From contig CM058237.1 of the NCBI GenBank assembly GCA_030180135.1, positions 102,659,489 through 102,723,488 on the forward strand: a DNA stretch of 64,000 bases. The letters are read 5' to 3'. The stretch's first letter is position 1, and each line of letters begins with the position of its first letter. Below are positions 34,038-46,592 of the stretch, in pieces. The translations under genes were made by a program, and so were the position numbers. Source of the stretch: Orychophragmus violaceus. Lineage: Eukaryota > Streptophyta > Magnoliopsida > Brassicales > Brassicaceae. Under the pieces are notes generated by a model. That model saw only the letters and a program-made list of their open reading frames with translations, ran no database searches and had not been told where the DNA came from.

Positions 34038-34715
34038 TGAAGGAATTTCTAGCAGTTCCTAATCCAATTAGGCAACCCTGGTCTGAATTCCGAGCCTAGG
34101 ATCTAAGGTTCATGTAATTGAATCAATGGGATCTCAGAATTACCTGGTGATTAGCAGCGGAAGATTTGCAGATAATCGAGATCTAGAGCGCCTCAAATGC
34201 TGCGCCTCTACTGGTATCCACACGCACACAAACTGAACAGGAGGGATGCTAGTGCCTATAGAGATCCAATCTCTTCAGAGGTTTCTATTCAAGTTATGGT
34301 GGCTGTGAATTAAGGTTTTGAGTTTAGGTCGACCATATATCTTATATATGTCGGCTTAAACCACAACGGAATTAACCAACGATTAAACCGTATTAATCTG
34401 GTTAATCCGCGAGTTGCATCGATCGATGCACTATCTGCAACGATCGACACTACCCCAGAATATTGATATCGAATGCATATCAAATATGCATTCGCTGGAT
34501 CATTACATTAATGATCAACCTCGTCTTTAACGCCCAGTTTGCTTAGGTGTGTGACCCTGTAGGATCATATAACACTAGCAATGAGTTCTCAACTCATTGA
34601 TCATAAGTGGCTTCTAGCAAAGCATTATGACTACCTAGTGTCATATGATTGTCTCATCTCGACAATACGACTTTCACAATGAGTAAGTACAATAGATTTC
34701 AGGACATTCCCAACA
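34038..34715 (-). repeat. Element D 5' LTR
   Basis: 678 bases, about nine differences from 21063-21741. Palindrome cores at 34420 and 34441. TGTCC follows at 34716-34720. Confidence 0.92.
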
Positions 34716-34720
34716 TGTCC

Positions 34721-35329
34721 CAACTCACATCAACACTTTCTCGCTAAGATCCGTCCTTGAGAAGGACAAGCTTAATGGATCAAATTTCTTGGAATGGTAT
34801 CGGAACCTGAGAATAGTTATCAGGCAGGAGAACAAGGAATATGTCCTTACAAGAGTTCTCCCCGAGAGGCCACGTTCCAATGCCACGCAGGCAGATAAGA
34901 ATGCTTGGGATAAGCATTCAGATGATGTCAAAGACGTTAATTGTCTAATGCTGGTGACTATGAACTCTGAGCTGCAGAAGCAATATGAGAACGTGATGTC
35001 ACCGATTGAGATGATTAACAGCCTGAAAGCTTTGTTTCAGGAGCAAGCTCGCACAGAAAGATACCAGACGGTTAAATCTCTCATGGATTGCAAGCTGGCT
35101 AAGGACAGTCCAGTGAGTCCTCATGTCCTTAAAATGATGGGTTACATTGATAACCTGGTGAAACTGGACTGTGCCATTAGCCAGGAGCTAGCCACTGACA
35201 TGATTCTGCAGTCTTTGCCGTCGTGTTTTGATCAGTTCATCATGAACTACAACATGCAAAACATGACTAAGACATTGACTGAGTTGCACGACATGCTTAA
35301 GACAGCTGAGCCAAATCTCAAGAAGGCAA
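34721..35329 (+). pseudogene. Element C gag, middle part
   Basis: The frame is open throughout and continues from the stub at 21053. It contains the Gag core (FLEWYRNLRIVIRQENKEYVL, then LKALFQEQARTERYQTV and ELATDMILQSLPSCFDQ). It is cut after AEPNLKK by B, with GGCAA duplicated (35325-35329 and 42419-42423), and resumes at 42424 just before the zinc knuckle. Confidence 0.9.
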
Positions 35330-36023
35330 TGTCGGATTATATGTGTGTTCATGGTTCAATTAACAGATTGCAACCTAGCACATATAACTCAGATCTAGGT
35401 TCTTGCAGAACGAATCACAAAACCAAACCTGATCATTACCTTTCAGATTGCATCGGATTGATGGATGGTAATGATGAGATCAGCTAGAACAGATCAGATG
35501 CCTATTCCTCCTTCAGTATCCACACTCTTACAAGCTGGGATGGTTGCTAGACCAAAGCAATGGATTGATCAGAGAGAGAAGAGAGACGGCTCAGGTTTTT
35601 TTTAGGTCGCAGACTGTCTTAGTCGAAATTATAAGACCACTCATATAAATATCGACTCTGTCATAAACCTAAACCGATGTCTCGGTTTCGCAACTGTGTC
35701 GACCGACACATACACTTGTGTCGATCGACACAAGTCATTTGTCTCGATATGGGCCCAAGTGATTAAACTAACGGCCCAACTCTCTGCACAAATACAGTAA
35801 ATGCCTTGCATCTTACCGTATACATTCCATGTTAACTTTCCCGTTAGCTATGGTGTGTGACCCTTTGGGATCATACAATACTGGTAATAAGTCCTAAACT
35901 TATAGATCAAGAGCGGACTCTAGCAAGTCATCATGATCACCCAGTATTTATGACTTATGTCTGATCTCGACATTTATCATACTTTCTAGAGATAGTACGG
36001 TAGATTTCAGGACATTCCCAACA
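35330..36023 (-). repeat. Element B 3' LTR
   Basis: Plus strand TGTCGGATTATATG...TTCCCAACA. Palindrome cores at 35700 and 35722 (22 bp). Five differences from 41725-42418. Confidence 0.93.
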
Positions 36024-36093
36024 ATCTCCCACTTGTACTGGAATCCTACAAAGGACATTCCCAACAATCTTCCGATTGTACTGGAATCCTACA
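36009..36093 (-). repeat. 42-bp duplication of the B LTR end and purine tract
   Basis: 36009-36050 and 36052-36093 are near copies (about three mismatches), each containing the LTR terminus CCCAACA and the purine-tract complement. The inner copy is degenerate (cttccgattg instead of ctcccacttg). Confidence 0.8.
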
Positions 36094-36889
36094 TTCCCTA
36101 GTCCTTTTGTCTTAATATCTCGATCTGGCATAAGGCAAGATGCGTGTCATCCTTATATAGCCAGACCATGTTTATCGGACCAGATTTGATACTGACAATG
36201 CAAACGACTTGGGCAAGTCCGTTTGGGAATGGCCATTCTCTTACCAGCTATCAAATCTCCGATTGGCCTAGAGATATTACCTCCGTTAAACGGCAGGGAC
36301 AAATCCCATCTTGTTCCATCACTATGAACTACACAATTCATAATACACCCAACCAAGGTCCGTATAGCTCCCAGTTACGAAACAGCGTTAGACAATGATC
36401 AAAGCGCATTACTCCATGTGCAGCCACATGCATGCGAACTCAGGTCTAAGGACTATACTCTATAGTCGTATATGAGAACTTCTTATGACACAGATATTAA
36501 TATCTTGCAGAGTTCTCATCAGCGGGCCATGTCCGGTCATATGCTCCCCTACATATACCTATGTGTCGACTTTGATGCCGCGCATCTATGACCCCTCGAA
36601 ACTTGGTCATAAGTCTCAACACAATCTAGTCTCAACAGGTTGTTGGTGTTCCAATTTCAACAACCTTCGACTATGGACACTATGATTTATGTCACTTCGT
36701 TAAATATGGGGTTTCAGGATCAAGTCTACTCATGTACTTCGATGGCCCATATATAGTGACATTAATCATTTTGGAACGATTATTTATATCACAGTTAAAA
36801 TAATCCAGAAATCATTAAATTTCACAAACATAAAATGTTATGTTTACATGAACCATTCAAAATAACTAAGTGAAGCCCTTTACAAACTC
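36094..36889 (-). other. Element B 3' untranslated region
   Basis: There is no gene. It is similar in antisense to the 3' regions of G and H (for example 'tatagagtatagtcc'). Confidence 0.7.
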
Positions 36890-39406
36890 CCACTGAAATT
36901 AAGACTACATCTTAATTTCACTCATCCTACAGCAACAGTCCGCGACTCGTGCTTAGGCATAAGGAGTGGCTTCGTTAATAGATTAGCAACGTTCTCATTC
37001 GATGAAACTTGCTTATCTACTTAACACCTCTGTCATTTATCTCACGGAGTAGGTTATACCTATCCTCAAGGTGTTTGGACCTCTGATGTGCAGCTAGCCT
37101 CATCTATGTTGTGAATTACATCAAGTTCAGTGATGAACTCTTCTATCCAAACAACCTCTTTCGCTGCTTTTCAAGCTGCGAAATGTTCAGCTTAAGTCAT
37201 GGAGTCAGCTACAGTGCCTTGCACCGCCAGATAGACACAAGATATAGCCGGACTGTGACCAGGAATTATCTTTGTCTATTGGAAGATTGCCTTTCAGACT
37301 CTATCGACTTGTAGCACCTCACTTTCTCCGTAAATCAAGAACTTATCCTAAGTATTCCTCAAATACTTCAGAATATTCTTTACGGCAATCCAGTGATTCT
37401 TTGCTGGATATGACTGGTCTTTACTTGTCTTGCTTAACATCAAAACAAGTACGTGTCATGGCATACATGATAGATCCAATTGCCGTCGCATATGGAATCC
37501 TATCCATGCATTCAAGCTCAGCAGTTATCGTAGGACACTGTATCTTGCTTAACGTATTGCCATGTGACATTGGCATAAAACCCTTCTTGGATTGCTGATT
37601 ACGTGTAGGACTTTGTCAATTTAAGAATCCTGACTTTGTCCTACCAGCTCTTTTGGATCTCTATCATTAGATCCAAAATCCAAGAACTACGTGGCTTTAC
37701 CCATGTCATTCATAAAACCAACTCCCAATCCAGTCCTTTACCGACTGCAGCATTGGGACGTTATATTCGAGAATTAGTATGTCATTGACATACATTTTGA
37801 GAAATGCAATATTGCTCCCACTTATCTTTTAGTAAACGCACAGTTCCGCTTCGTTCCTGTTCAAGTCAAAACCTTGACTACTTCAACAGAACGAAGATTC
37901 CAACTCCAATATGTTTGCTTCCATCCATGAATGGATCAATGAAGCTAACTTACATAAAATGTAATTTTTCGGAGTCCGGGCTCACTTTCGCTTCTTTGAA
38001 TTTCGCAGATTCGTCGCTTTCAATGATCATCAGATCATGCGAACTTTCAATGATCATCAGCTTCAACCAATGACGAGAAATCACTCTCGGATTAGTGACT
38101 GATTCATTCATATCTGCGAACTTCAGGCTCTACAGGTATAGATTCTACAGAAATCTGTAAATCCATCCGCTGCTCTCCCTCAACAGGTTGAGCAGCCTCC
38201 TGTATTTCTCGAATTTCTTCGAGTTACGCTTTTACTCCCACTGTTTTTCTTGGAAAATGACTTCCCCTCTTAGAAAACAGAATGGACGTAAAAAGTAACA
38301 AGCCTTGGTTTCCCTAGGACAACCAGCGAAGTATCACAACTACAAATACTCAGTAAAGACGAATTTGGATCATTTCCAATCCACATTTATGTGGTGTCTT
38401 TCAACTGATATTAGTGGAACTATTTCAGCGTAAACTTAGAATTTACTAGAGCGTTATTCTTAAAGAATATCATGGAAGATTCGTGTGACTCATCTTTAAT
38501 CATTTCTAATAAGATCTAATTCTTTCTCACAGAAACACCTCTAGGTTTTCAGGAGAAATGAGCTGTGAAACGATTTCACACTCATTCAGATGATCACACA
38601 ATCAATGACTTAAGTATTCTCACTCGTGATTTAATCCAGAGTCTTAATACTTCTGTCATTCAGATTCTATACTTCATTCTGGAACTCTTTCGACCATGTC
38701 AAAGAATTCCGACTTGTGTCTCATCAAATGAACACAGTCACACTCACTGAAGTAATCAGTAGAGACAATGAAGTACAGGAAATTTTCTCTGGCATTACTG
38801 CTCATCGGACCACATACATGAGTATGTCCAATGTCCAATAAGCCTTTAGGCTTTTCTCTAGCTCGGCTAAGATGGGCCCTTTTGTGTTTTGGTCCAGTAA
38901 GAAGAATTCAAGTCTCATAAGATATCCATTCAAATGAGCCTAAAAGTCTATAACTATGGGGTTTCTGAATCCGACTTACTCTATGTGACCAGAACATTTA
39001 TGCCAAGAAAAATCAGGTTTAATTCATCAGATTTAAACCAATTCGGTATTTATGTTATATTTAGGCACTCTTTGGTTTAAGATATAAAACCCATTCCTTG
39101 AATAGGGTGCTACAATTAACATTTCATTAAGATCAAAAGAACAAAACTTGTCTTTATCAAAATGAAAAACATTCAAATTCATACAAGAAAATGAAAAACA
39201 ACTCTGCTTAAAGCAGGTACATTGTAGCAATTACTTAATACAAAACCAAGCCTCAAAGGCATCTACAAGTGAAAACCCTACGGCTGAGGCAGCATCCCAA
39301 GCTCCTTCCAGACACGCAGTTCCACTTGCCCTTCCTTCAACGTTCTACCGTTGCTCAGGCTCTGCATATTATAACAAATATCAGTGCCACAACCAGTAAT
39401 CAATAC
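36890..39406 (-). pseudogene. Element B pol remnant
   Basis: Decayed minus-strand pol. RNase H scraps lie at 36940-37560, RT start and end pieces at 37600-37960, then a jump at about 37960 into linker sequence, so the RT core is largely deleted. Integrase scraps lie at 38290-38880 and pre-integrase/protease at 38930-39400. No frame is longer than about 108 codons. Confidence 0.8.
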
Positions 39407-40297
39407 CTATAAGGTATAACTTGAAGTAATAACATGAATACCTGAGGAAGTAGTCTCATACATCAACTTTAACTCCTCATAATCTTCCATGAATTTAATG
39501 CAATCTCTCTTCCAATGCCCAGTCTCTTTACAGTAGCAGCACTTACCAACGTAAGAGGTATCTGACTCGGGCTCAGAAGACACACGCTTGCCATGATTCA
39601 AAATCTGGACAACTTTGTCTTCACCCTTGTCAGCATTAGGTTTAGTAAACCTACCCTTCTCCATTACGAGATTATACAGGGTACTCTTCACGTTTGGCTC
39701 AACTGTCTTGAGCATATCATGCAGTTCAGTCAGCGTCTTCGTTAAGCCTTTCTTGATATAGTTCCTTTTGAACTTATCATAGCTTGACGGCAGTGACTGC
39801 AGAATGATCTCAGTTGCCAATTCTTGGCTAACTGGATAATCCAGTTTCCTCAGGTTATCAATGTAACCCATCATTTTACTGACATGAGGACTCACTGGAT
39901 GATCATTTGGTAGCTTGCAGCTAGTGAGAGACTTAACCAACTGGTATCTCTCCACTCTTACCTGCTCCTGAAATTTCAATTTCAGGCTGCTGATCATCTC
40001 TATTGGCGACTCCATGTTCTCATATTGCTTCAGCAAATCTGAGTCCATGGTAGCCAATATCAGACCACGCACATCTACCGCATCATTATAATGCTTATTC
40101 CAAGCATCATATACTGCATGAGAGGCATTGGACCCGATCCTCTCGGGGAGAGCTCTCTCAAGGACATAGTCCTTTCTCTCCTGCCTGAGGACTAGCCTCA
40201 GGTTCCGCGACCAAGTCAAGAAATTTGATCCGTTCAGTTTGTCCATCTCAAGGACAGACCGGATCGAGAAAGTGTTTTGATTGTTTGTGCTCGTCAT
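39407..40297 (-). CDS. Element B Gag
   Basis: This is an open frame of 296 codons starting MTSTNNQNTFSIRSVLEMDK. It contains the copia Gag core (FLTWSRNLRLVLRQERKDYVL; MMGYIDNLRKLDYPVSQELA) and a complete CCHC knuckle, CYCKETGHWKRDC (CX2CX4HX4C), about residues 252-264. It ends shortly after, where protease should begin, because of decay. Gag packages the genomic RNA in cytoplasmic particles in this family. The intact frame in an otherwise dead element may be chance or recent age; I infer no present function. Confidence 0.8.
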   Translation of the reverse strand: MTSTNNQNTFSIRSVLEMDKLNGSNFLTWSRNLRLVLRQERKDYVLERALPERIGSNASHAVYDAWNKHYNDAVDVRGLILATMDSDLLKQYENMESPIEMISSLKLKFQEQVRVERYQLVKSLTSCKLPNDHPVSPHVSKMMGYIDNLRKLDYPVSQELATEIILQSLPSSYDKFKRNYIKKGLTKTLTELHDMLKTVEPNVKSTLYNLVMEKGRFTKPNADKGEDKVVQILNHGKRVSSEPESDTSYVGKCCYCKETGHWKRDCIKFMEDYEELKLMYETTSSGIHVITSSYTL

Positions 40298-41712
40298 AGC
40301 TGAAATTTAGAGATAAATAGAGTTTTAGTTATTTAGTTCATAAAAGAGTAATCTTAATAACTTATAAGAAAACTCGCATTGTATTCAAAATTTCTTTGTT
40401 CAACCTCATAAGAATACAATGATTCCGAGACCCATGTTTAGCTATATCCAAAGTGGGCCACTGGCCGTCACCCAGAATTAGCTTTACTTGGTAAGCATAC
40501 ACACAGCTAGTTATAACCAATAACTCTCGGTTGTGAATTGGGCCCGAGGCCCAAATTCACCAGATGTCTCAAGGCCCGGGACTCCCGATGGCCCAGTCAA
40601 GGAAACCAATCTCTTACAGTCAAATAATCACTAAAATCTGGGACTCCCAATGAAATTAGTGACTATATACTACTTTACTTACGCGAAAACAGACACCTCA
40701 CACTGTAAGCCATATCTGTAATCAAATAAGCGTTAAGTAGCTGACAAGATTGGAAAAAACATCCAAGCTTGATATTGTTTTTGAGGATTTTTAAGTTTTA
40801 TTTCCAAAAATAGAAGATTACTATTTTGGGAAACTTTCTTATTTTAGAAACTTTCTAAATTTAGTAACTTACTAAAAATAGAAATTTCTAATTTAAATAT
40901 TTCATTAAATGTTTTGGGTTGGGTCACAAATTATAGGCCCAATTCTTTGGCCCAAGACCATAGAATTCCAGCTGGCCCAATAATTTGACATAACCGATCC
41001 GGTTTATTAATTCTGGTCCAAGACCAAATTAACTATCAAAACCATCGGTTATTTACTAAACCAGACCAGCTCTAAATTATTTGGTCAAACCAAATCAAAC
41101 TTAGACCAGCCTTCGGTTTAGGTTAAAATTCAATTTTATGAATTTCAATCCGGTTTAACCAAAAATAAAATTATTTCCAGCAAACCGCGATTTGGGTTAA
41201 CCGCTTGAACCACCAATTAAATTGGATCGGTTCAGTTAAGTCTAAAACCAGGAAGAAACACCTTGTGTTTTAGCCAATTTTGACCTAACTTGCGGTTCTG
41301 ACTAAAGTAGACAATGAACCACAATCGGATTGATCGGTTCATTGTCTCGGTTTAGGGAAAGATGAACCACGAAGCTCGGCTGAACCGATTGGCTACTCGC
41401 GGATCATCTGCATCGCCTTCGTATCGATCGATATGAGTCTTTCATATCGATCGATACTAGCGAGTATCAGCTCGGGTCAATCGGGTCATCAGGACCGCGA
41501 GATGTCAATCGGATCGATCGATATCGACCGATACCTCGCTCCCTCGTCGATCGACACGGGCGACCAGATCGCACACCAATGGCTTTCAATCGGATAGATG
41601 CGATCTAATTCTTAGGTTTTCATGTTTTCTGATCAAATTTCTTAACCAAATTCGATTTTAAACAGTAAGAACAACCTAAATCAGATTCATAAAGCAAAAA
41701 CCAATAACCTGG
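40298..41712 (-). other. Element B leader
   Basis: There is no gene. 40800-40890 has 'gaaactttct' repeats shared with G and H leaders. 40970-41370 is rich in aaccggtt-like words. 41420-41560 has CGATCG cores at 41425/41448 (23 bp) and further single cores near 41515 and 41550. Confidence 0.7.
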
Positions 41713-41724
41713 CTCTGATACCAC
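41713..41724 (-). other. Element B primer-binding site
   Basis: Plus strand ctctgataccac directly before the LTR at 41725: initiator tRNA-Met type. Confidence 0.88.
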
Positions 41725-42418
41725 TGTCGGATTATATGTGTGTTCATGGTTCAATTAACAGATTGCAACCTAGCACATATAACTCAGATCTAGGTTCTTG
41801 CAGAACGAATCACAAAACCAAACCTGATCATTACCTTTCAGATTGCAGCGGATTGATGGATGGTAATGATGAGATCAGCTAGAACAGATCAGATGCCTGT
41901 TCCTCCTTCAGTATCCACACTATTACAAGCCGGGATGGTTGCTAGACCAAAGCAATGGATTGATCAGAGAGAGAAGAGAGACGGCTCAGGTTTTTTTTAG
42001 GTCGCAGACTGTCTTAGTCGAAATTATAAGACCACTCATATAAATATCGACTCTGTCATAAACCTAAACCGATGTCTCGGTTTCGCAACTGTGTCGACCG
42101 ACACATACACTTGTGTCGATCGACACAAGTCATTTGTCTCGATATGGGCCCAAGTGATTAAACTAACGGCCCAACTCTCTGCACAAATACAGTAAATGCC
42201 TTGCATCTTACCATATACATTCCATGTTAACTTTCCCGTTAGCTATGGTGTGTGACCCTTTGGGATCATACAATACTGGTAATAAGTCCTAAACTTATAG
42301 ATCAAGAGCGGACTCTAGCAAGTCATCATGATCACCCAGTATTTATGACTTATGTCTGATCTCGACATTTATCATACTTTCTAGAGATAGTACGGTAGAT
42401 TTCAGGACATTCCCAACA
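41725..42418 (-). repeat. Element B 5' LTR
   Basis: 694 bases; palindrome cores at 42095 and 42117. GGCAA follows at 42419-42423. Confidence 0.93.
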
Positions 42419-42423
42419 GGCAA

Positions 42424-45400
42424 CTCCTAGTGTACTGATGGTACAAGGGGGTAAAAGGTTTAAGAAACCTAGTAAGGATAAGGGAAAGGCTAAAGCTGTC
42501 CAGACTGAGAGTCAAGACAAGCCCAAGCCCAAATCTGGGCCTTCTCCTGAGGACAAATGCAACTACTGCAAGCAGCTAGGGCATTGGAAGAGAGACTGCA
42601 AGAAGTTCATGGAAGATTACAAGAAGCTGAAGAAGACGTATGATGCGTCTGACTCAGGTATTTAAGTTATCGAACTTAATGTTATGTCTTCTAGTTCTAC
42701 TTCGTGGGTATTGGATACCGGCTGCGGTGCTCATATTTGTACTAATGTGCAGGCACTAAGAAACAGTAGAACGCTGAAGAAAGGACAAGTCGAGCTACGG
42801 GTCGGGAATGGAGCTAAGGTTGATGCACTGGCCGTATGCACTTATAATTTGTCCTTACCTTCTGGCATGGTTTTAGAATTGAATAATTGCTACTTTGTAC
42901 CTGCGATTAGCAGAAACATAATTTCAGTTTCCGTTTTGGATTTGGAAGGTTTTGATTTTGCTGTTAAAAATAAAGTTTGTTCTTTTAAGCGTGATGGTAC
43001 GTTTTATGGTAGCGCCCCATTAGATAATGGGTTATATGTCTTAAACCAAGAAATGCCTGTCTTTAACATAAATACAAAGCGGTTTAAGTCAAATGATGAA
43101 AACCCGACTTTCTTATGGCATTGTCGTTTGGGCCATATCAATGAGAAACGAATTCAGAGACTCCATCGAAATGGGCTTTTGGGCTCATTTAATTTTGAAT
43201 CATGTGAGAAATGCGAATCTTGCTTGATGGGAAAAATGGCTAGGGCCTTTCAACAAACCGAATGAAAGGGTCAGTGACCTATTGGGCCTTGTTCATACTG
43301 ATGTATGTGGGCCGATGAGCACTGTTGCCAGAGGAAATTACAAGTACTTCATTACCTTTACTGATGACTTCAGTAGGTATGGCTACGTCTATTTGATGAG
43401 ACACAAGTCAGAATCCTTTGAAAGATTCAAGGAATTCAAGAATGAAGTACAGAACCAACTTGGCAAAAGTATCAAAGTTTTGCGGTCGGATCGCGGAGGA
43501 GAATACTTGAGTCAAGAGTTCAGTGACTATCTGAGCGAATGTGGAACTGTTTCACAACTCATTCCTCCTGGAACACCCCAATGGAATGGAGTGTCAGAGA
43601 GGAGGAATCGAACCTTATTGGATATGGTTCGGTCTATGATGAGTCATTCAGATCTTCCATTATCCTTTTGGAAATACGCTCTAGAAACGTCTGTGTTTAC
43701 ACTAAATAGGGTGCCATCTAAATCAGTGGAAAAGACACCACATGAATTGTGGACTGGGAATATTCCAAGTCTGTCTTTCCTGAAGATTTGGGGTTGTGAG
43801 GCTTATGTCAAACGTTTAACCTCTGATAAGCTCGCACCCAAATCAGATAAATGTTACTTCATTGGTTATCCTAGGGAAACCAAGGCATACTACTTTTACA
43901 ACCGATCTGAGAACAAAGTCTTTGTTGCTCGGGACTGTTCTTTTCTTGAGAGGGAGTTTCTTTCTAAGAAAAACAGTGGGAGTAAAGTACATCTCGAACA
44001 AATTCAAGATGCACAGGAGACTGCTCAACCTGCTGAGGAAGAGCAGCAGTTGGATCCACAAAGATCTGTGGAGCCCACACCTGTAGAGCCTGAAGTTCGC
44101 AGATCCGGAAGGATCCGTCACGAACCCGAGAGATATTATGGATTTCTCATGACTAATTGCAATGATCTGATGATCATAGAAAGTGACGAACTGGCAACCT
44201 TCGCGAAAGCAATGATGGGCCCGGACTCCGAAAAGTGGCTTGGAGCCTCTAAATCCGAAATGGGATCCATGTCATAAAACCAAGTATGGTCCTTGGTCGA
44301 TTTACGTAATGGTGCAAAAGCCATTGAGTGTAAATGGATTTTCAAGAAGAAGATTGACGTGGATGGCAATGTCCAAATTTAAAAAGCTAGGTTGGTGGCT
44401 AAAGGTTTCAAGCAGATTCATGGTATTGACTATGATGAAACCTTTTCCCCAGTCGCTATGGTTAAATACATTCGGATTCTTCTAGCAACTGCCGCTTATT
44501 ATGATTATGAGATCTGGCAGATGGATGTCAAAACCACCTTCCTGAATGGTATTTTGGAAGAGGATGTGTATATGACACAACCTGAGGGTTTTGTAGATCC
44601 TAAGAATGCTGGGAAGGTATGCAAGCTTCATAAATCCATTTATGGATTGAAGCAAGCATCACGGAGTTGGAATCTTCGTTTTGATGAAGCAGTAAAACAA
44701 TTTGGTTTCATCAAGAACGAAGAAGAACCATGTGTATACAAGAAGACTAGTGGGAGCGGAATTGTATTTCTCGTACTGTATGTCGATGACATACTTCTTC
44801 TCGGTAATGACGTTCTGTTGCTTCAGTCTGTTAAGACTTGGCTCAGAAGTTGTTTTTCCATGAAAGACATGGGAGAAGCCGCGTACATCCTTGGAATCAG
44901 AATCTACAGAGATAGAGCGAACAGGCTGATTGGATTGTGCCAGGACACTTATATTGATAAGGTGTTGCACAGATTCAAGATGCATGATTCCAAGAAGGGC
45001 TTCATAATGATGTCTCATGGCATTAGTCTCAGCAAGAAGCAGTGTCCGGCGACACATGCTGAGCGAGAACGCATGAATAGGATTCCTTATGCTTCTGCAA
45101 TAGGATCTATCATGTATGCCATGCTCTGCACTCGTCCATATGTAGCTTACGCGTTAAGCATGCCGAGTAGATACCAATCTGACCCAGGTGAAGATCACTG
45201 GACAGCTGTCAAGAATATTCTCAAATATTTGAGACATACCAGGGATAAGTTCTTGGTATATGGAGGAAGTGAAGAACTTGTGGTGAATGGATTCACCGAT
45301 GCGAGTTTTCAGACGGACAGAGACGATTCCGATCACAGTCTGGATATGTCTTCTTTCTAAATGGCGGTGCAGTGAGCTGGAAGAGCTCTAAGCAAAATAC

Positions 45401-45763
45401 CGTAGCTGATTCCACGACGGAAGCTGAATATGTTGCTGCTTCAGAAGCGGCAAAGGAAGCTGTTTAGATCAAGATGTTCATGACTGAACTTGGTGTGGTT
45501 CCTAGTATCTTTGAGCCAGTGGCTTTATTTTGTGACAACACTGGAGCCATTGCTCAGGCGAAAGAACCCAGGTCAAACCAAAAGTCCAAACACGTAGAGA
45601 GGAGATATCACCTGATTCGTGATATCGTCAATAGAGGTGATGTGAAGATCAGCCGAGTTCTGACGGACGAGAATGTCGCTGATCCTCTGACTAAGCCACT
45701 CCCAAGGCCTAAGCATGAGAGTCATACGACTGCTGTAGGCATTAGAGATCTTAAGATGTAATC
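42424..45763 (+). pseudogene. Element C gag end and pol
   Basis: The frame opens with the Gag tail and zinc knuckle CNYCKQLGHWKRDC, then meets TAA at 42663-42665. Protease (LDTGCGAHICTN), pre-integrase (HCRLGH, CESCLMGK) run to a frameshift near 43250. Integrase (HTDVCGPM, SDRGGEYLSQEF) and linker run to TAA at 44275-44277. RT follows, with a TAA at 44380-44382, then DETFSPVAM, WQMDVKTTFLNG and YVDDILLLGND. RNase H begins with FTDASFQTD, frameshifts near 45335 and has TAG at 45465-45467. The end LTKPLPRPK is kept, with TAA at 45761-45763 (after RDLKM). Four stops and two frameshifts: inactive. Confidence 0.92.
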
Positions 45764-46592
45764 TTGATTCTAGTGGGAGTTTTGTGGTTTTATTTTAGTT
45801 ATATTAAGATGTTCTTGCAAACATACTTTTGGATATGCTTAATGAAATTTGATTTCAGCATTATTTATTGTGATCTAAATAATGGTCCCAAAATAAGTTT
45901 ATGTCATATTATAGGTCATCAAGTTGAGGACTTGATCATGAAACCCTATAAGTTATAGATGACATAAATTATGATGTGTCCCTAGTCGAGGTTGTCAAAG
46001 TGGGACAATGACAACCGCGAGAGACTATATTGTGAGGTGACTGTTGACTAAGTTTCATGGAGTCAGTGATATGAGTATCACAGTCAGTCACATAGATATA
46101 TGTTGATGAACATATGATCGGATGTGACCCGCTGATGAGAAGTCTCCAAGATAGTTATATATGTGTCATGAGAGATTCTCATTACGACTATAGAGTATAG
46201 TCCTTAGACCTGAGTTCATCATGTTTTCTAGCATATGAATTGGTACACTTTGACCTTGTCAAACGTCGACCCGTAACTGGCGGCTATAACGGCATTGCTT
46301 AGGTGTATCATGAAGTGTGTGTAGGAACAGGGATGGAACAAGATGGGATTTGTCCCTCCTGAATAACGGGAGATAAATATCTCAGGGCCTATCGAAGATT
46401 TGATACTGAGAGAATGTGTGGCCGCACTCAAACGAACTGTAGTTCAGTTATTTGTATTGTTCAGTATAGATCAGGAGTTCGATAAACACGATATTGGCTT
46501 AATAAGGATGACACTAATCTTGCCTTATTCCAAATCGAGATATAGAGACAAAAGGATTATGGGAATTGATGATTCCAGTACAAGTGGGAGAT
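45764..46592 (+). other. Element C 3' untranslated region and purine tract
   Basis: There is no gene. It ends with acaagtgggagat (46580-46592) immediately before the LTR. Confidence 0.75.

Larger units (their letters stand above)
21063..34715 (-). mobile_element. Element D: non-autonomous minus-strand copia carrying nested E
   Basis: The LTRs are 679 and 678 bases and about 98.7% identical, with target duplication TGTCC (21058-21062 and 34716-34720). The primer-site complement is at 34026-34037. E is inserted in the 3' untranslated part. The coding region is extensively frameshifted and partly deleted despite the young LTRs, and two segments of palindrome-bearing sequence interrupt pol. Confidence 0.92.
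35330..42418 (-). mobile_element. Element B: non-autonomous minus-strand copia with Gag only
   Basis: Both LTRs are 694 bases and differ at five positions (99.3%). Target duplication GGCAA. The primer-site complement is at 41713-41724. gag is still a long open frame, but pol (36890-39400) is broken throughout and lacks most of RT. The young LTRs and ruined pol imply it transposed with help from another element. Confidence 0.93.

Noticed and set aside
39407..40297. Domesticated Gag in element B
   Set aside because: The frame is open, but it is flanked by young LTRs and a decayed pol, so recent insertion explains it without selection on a host function.
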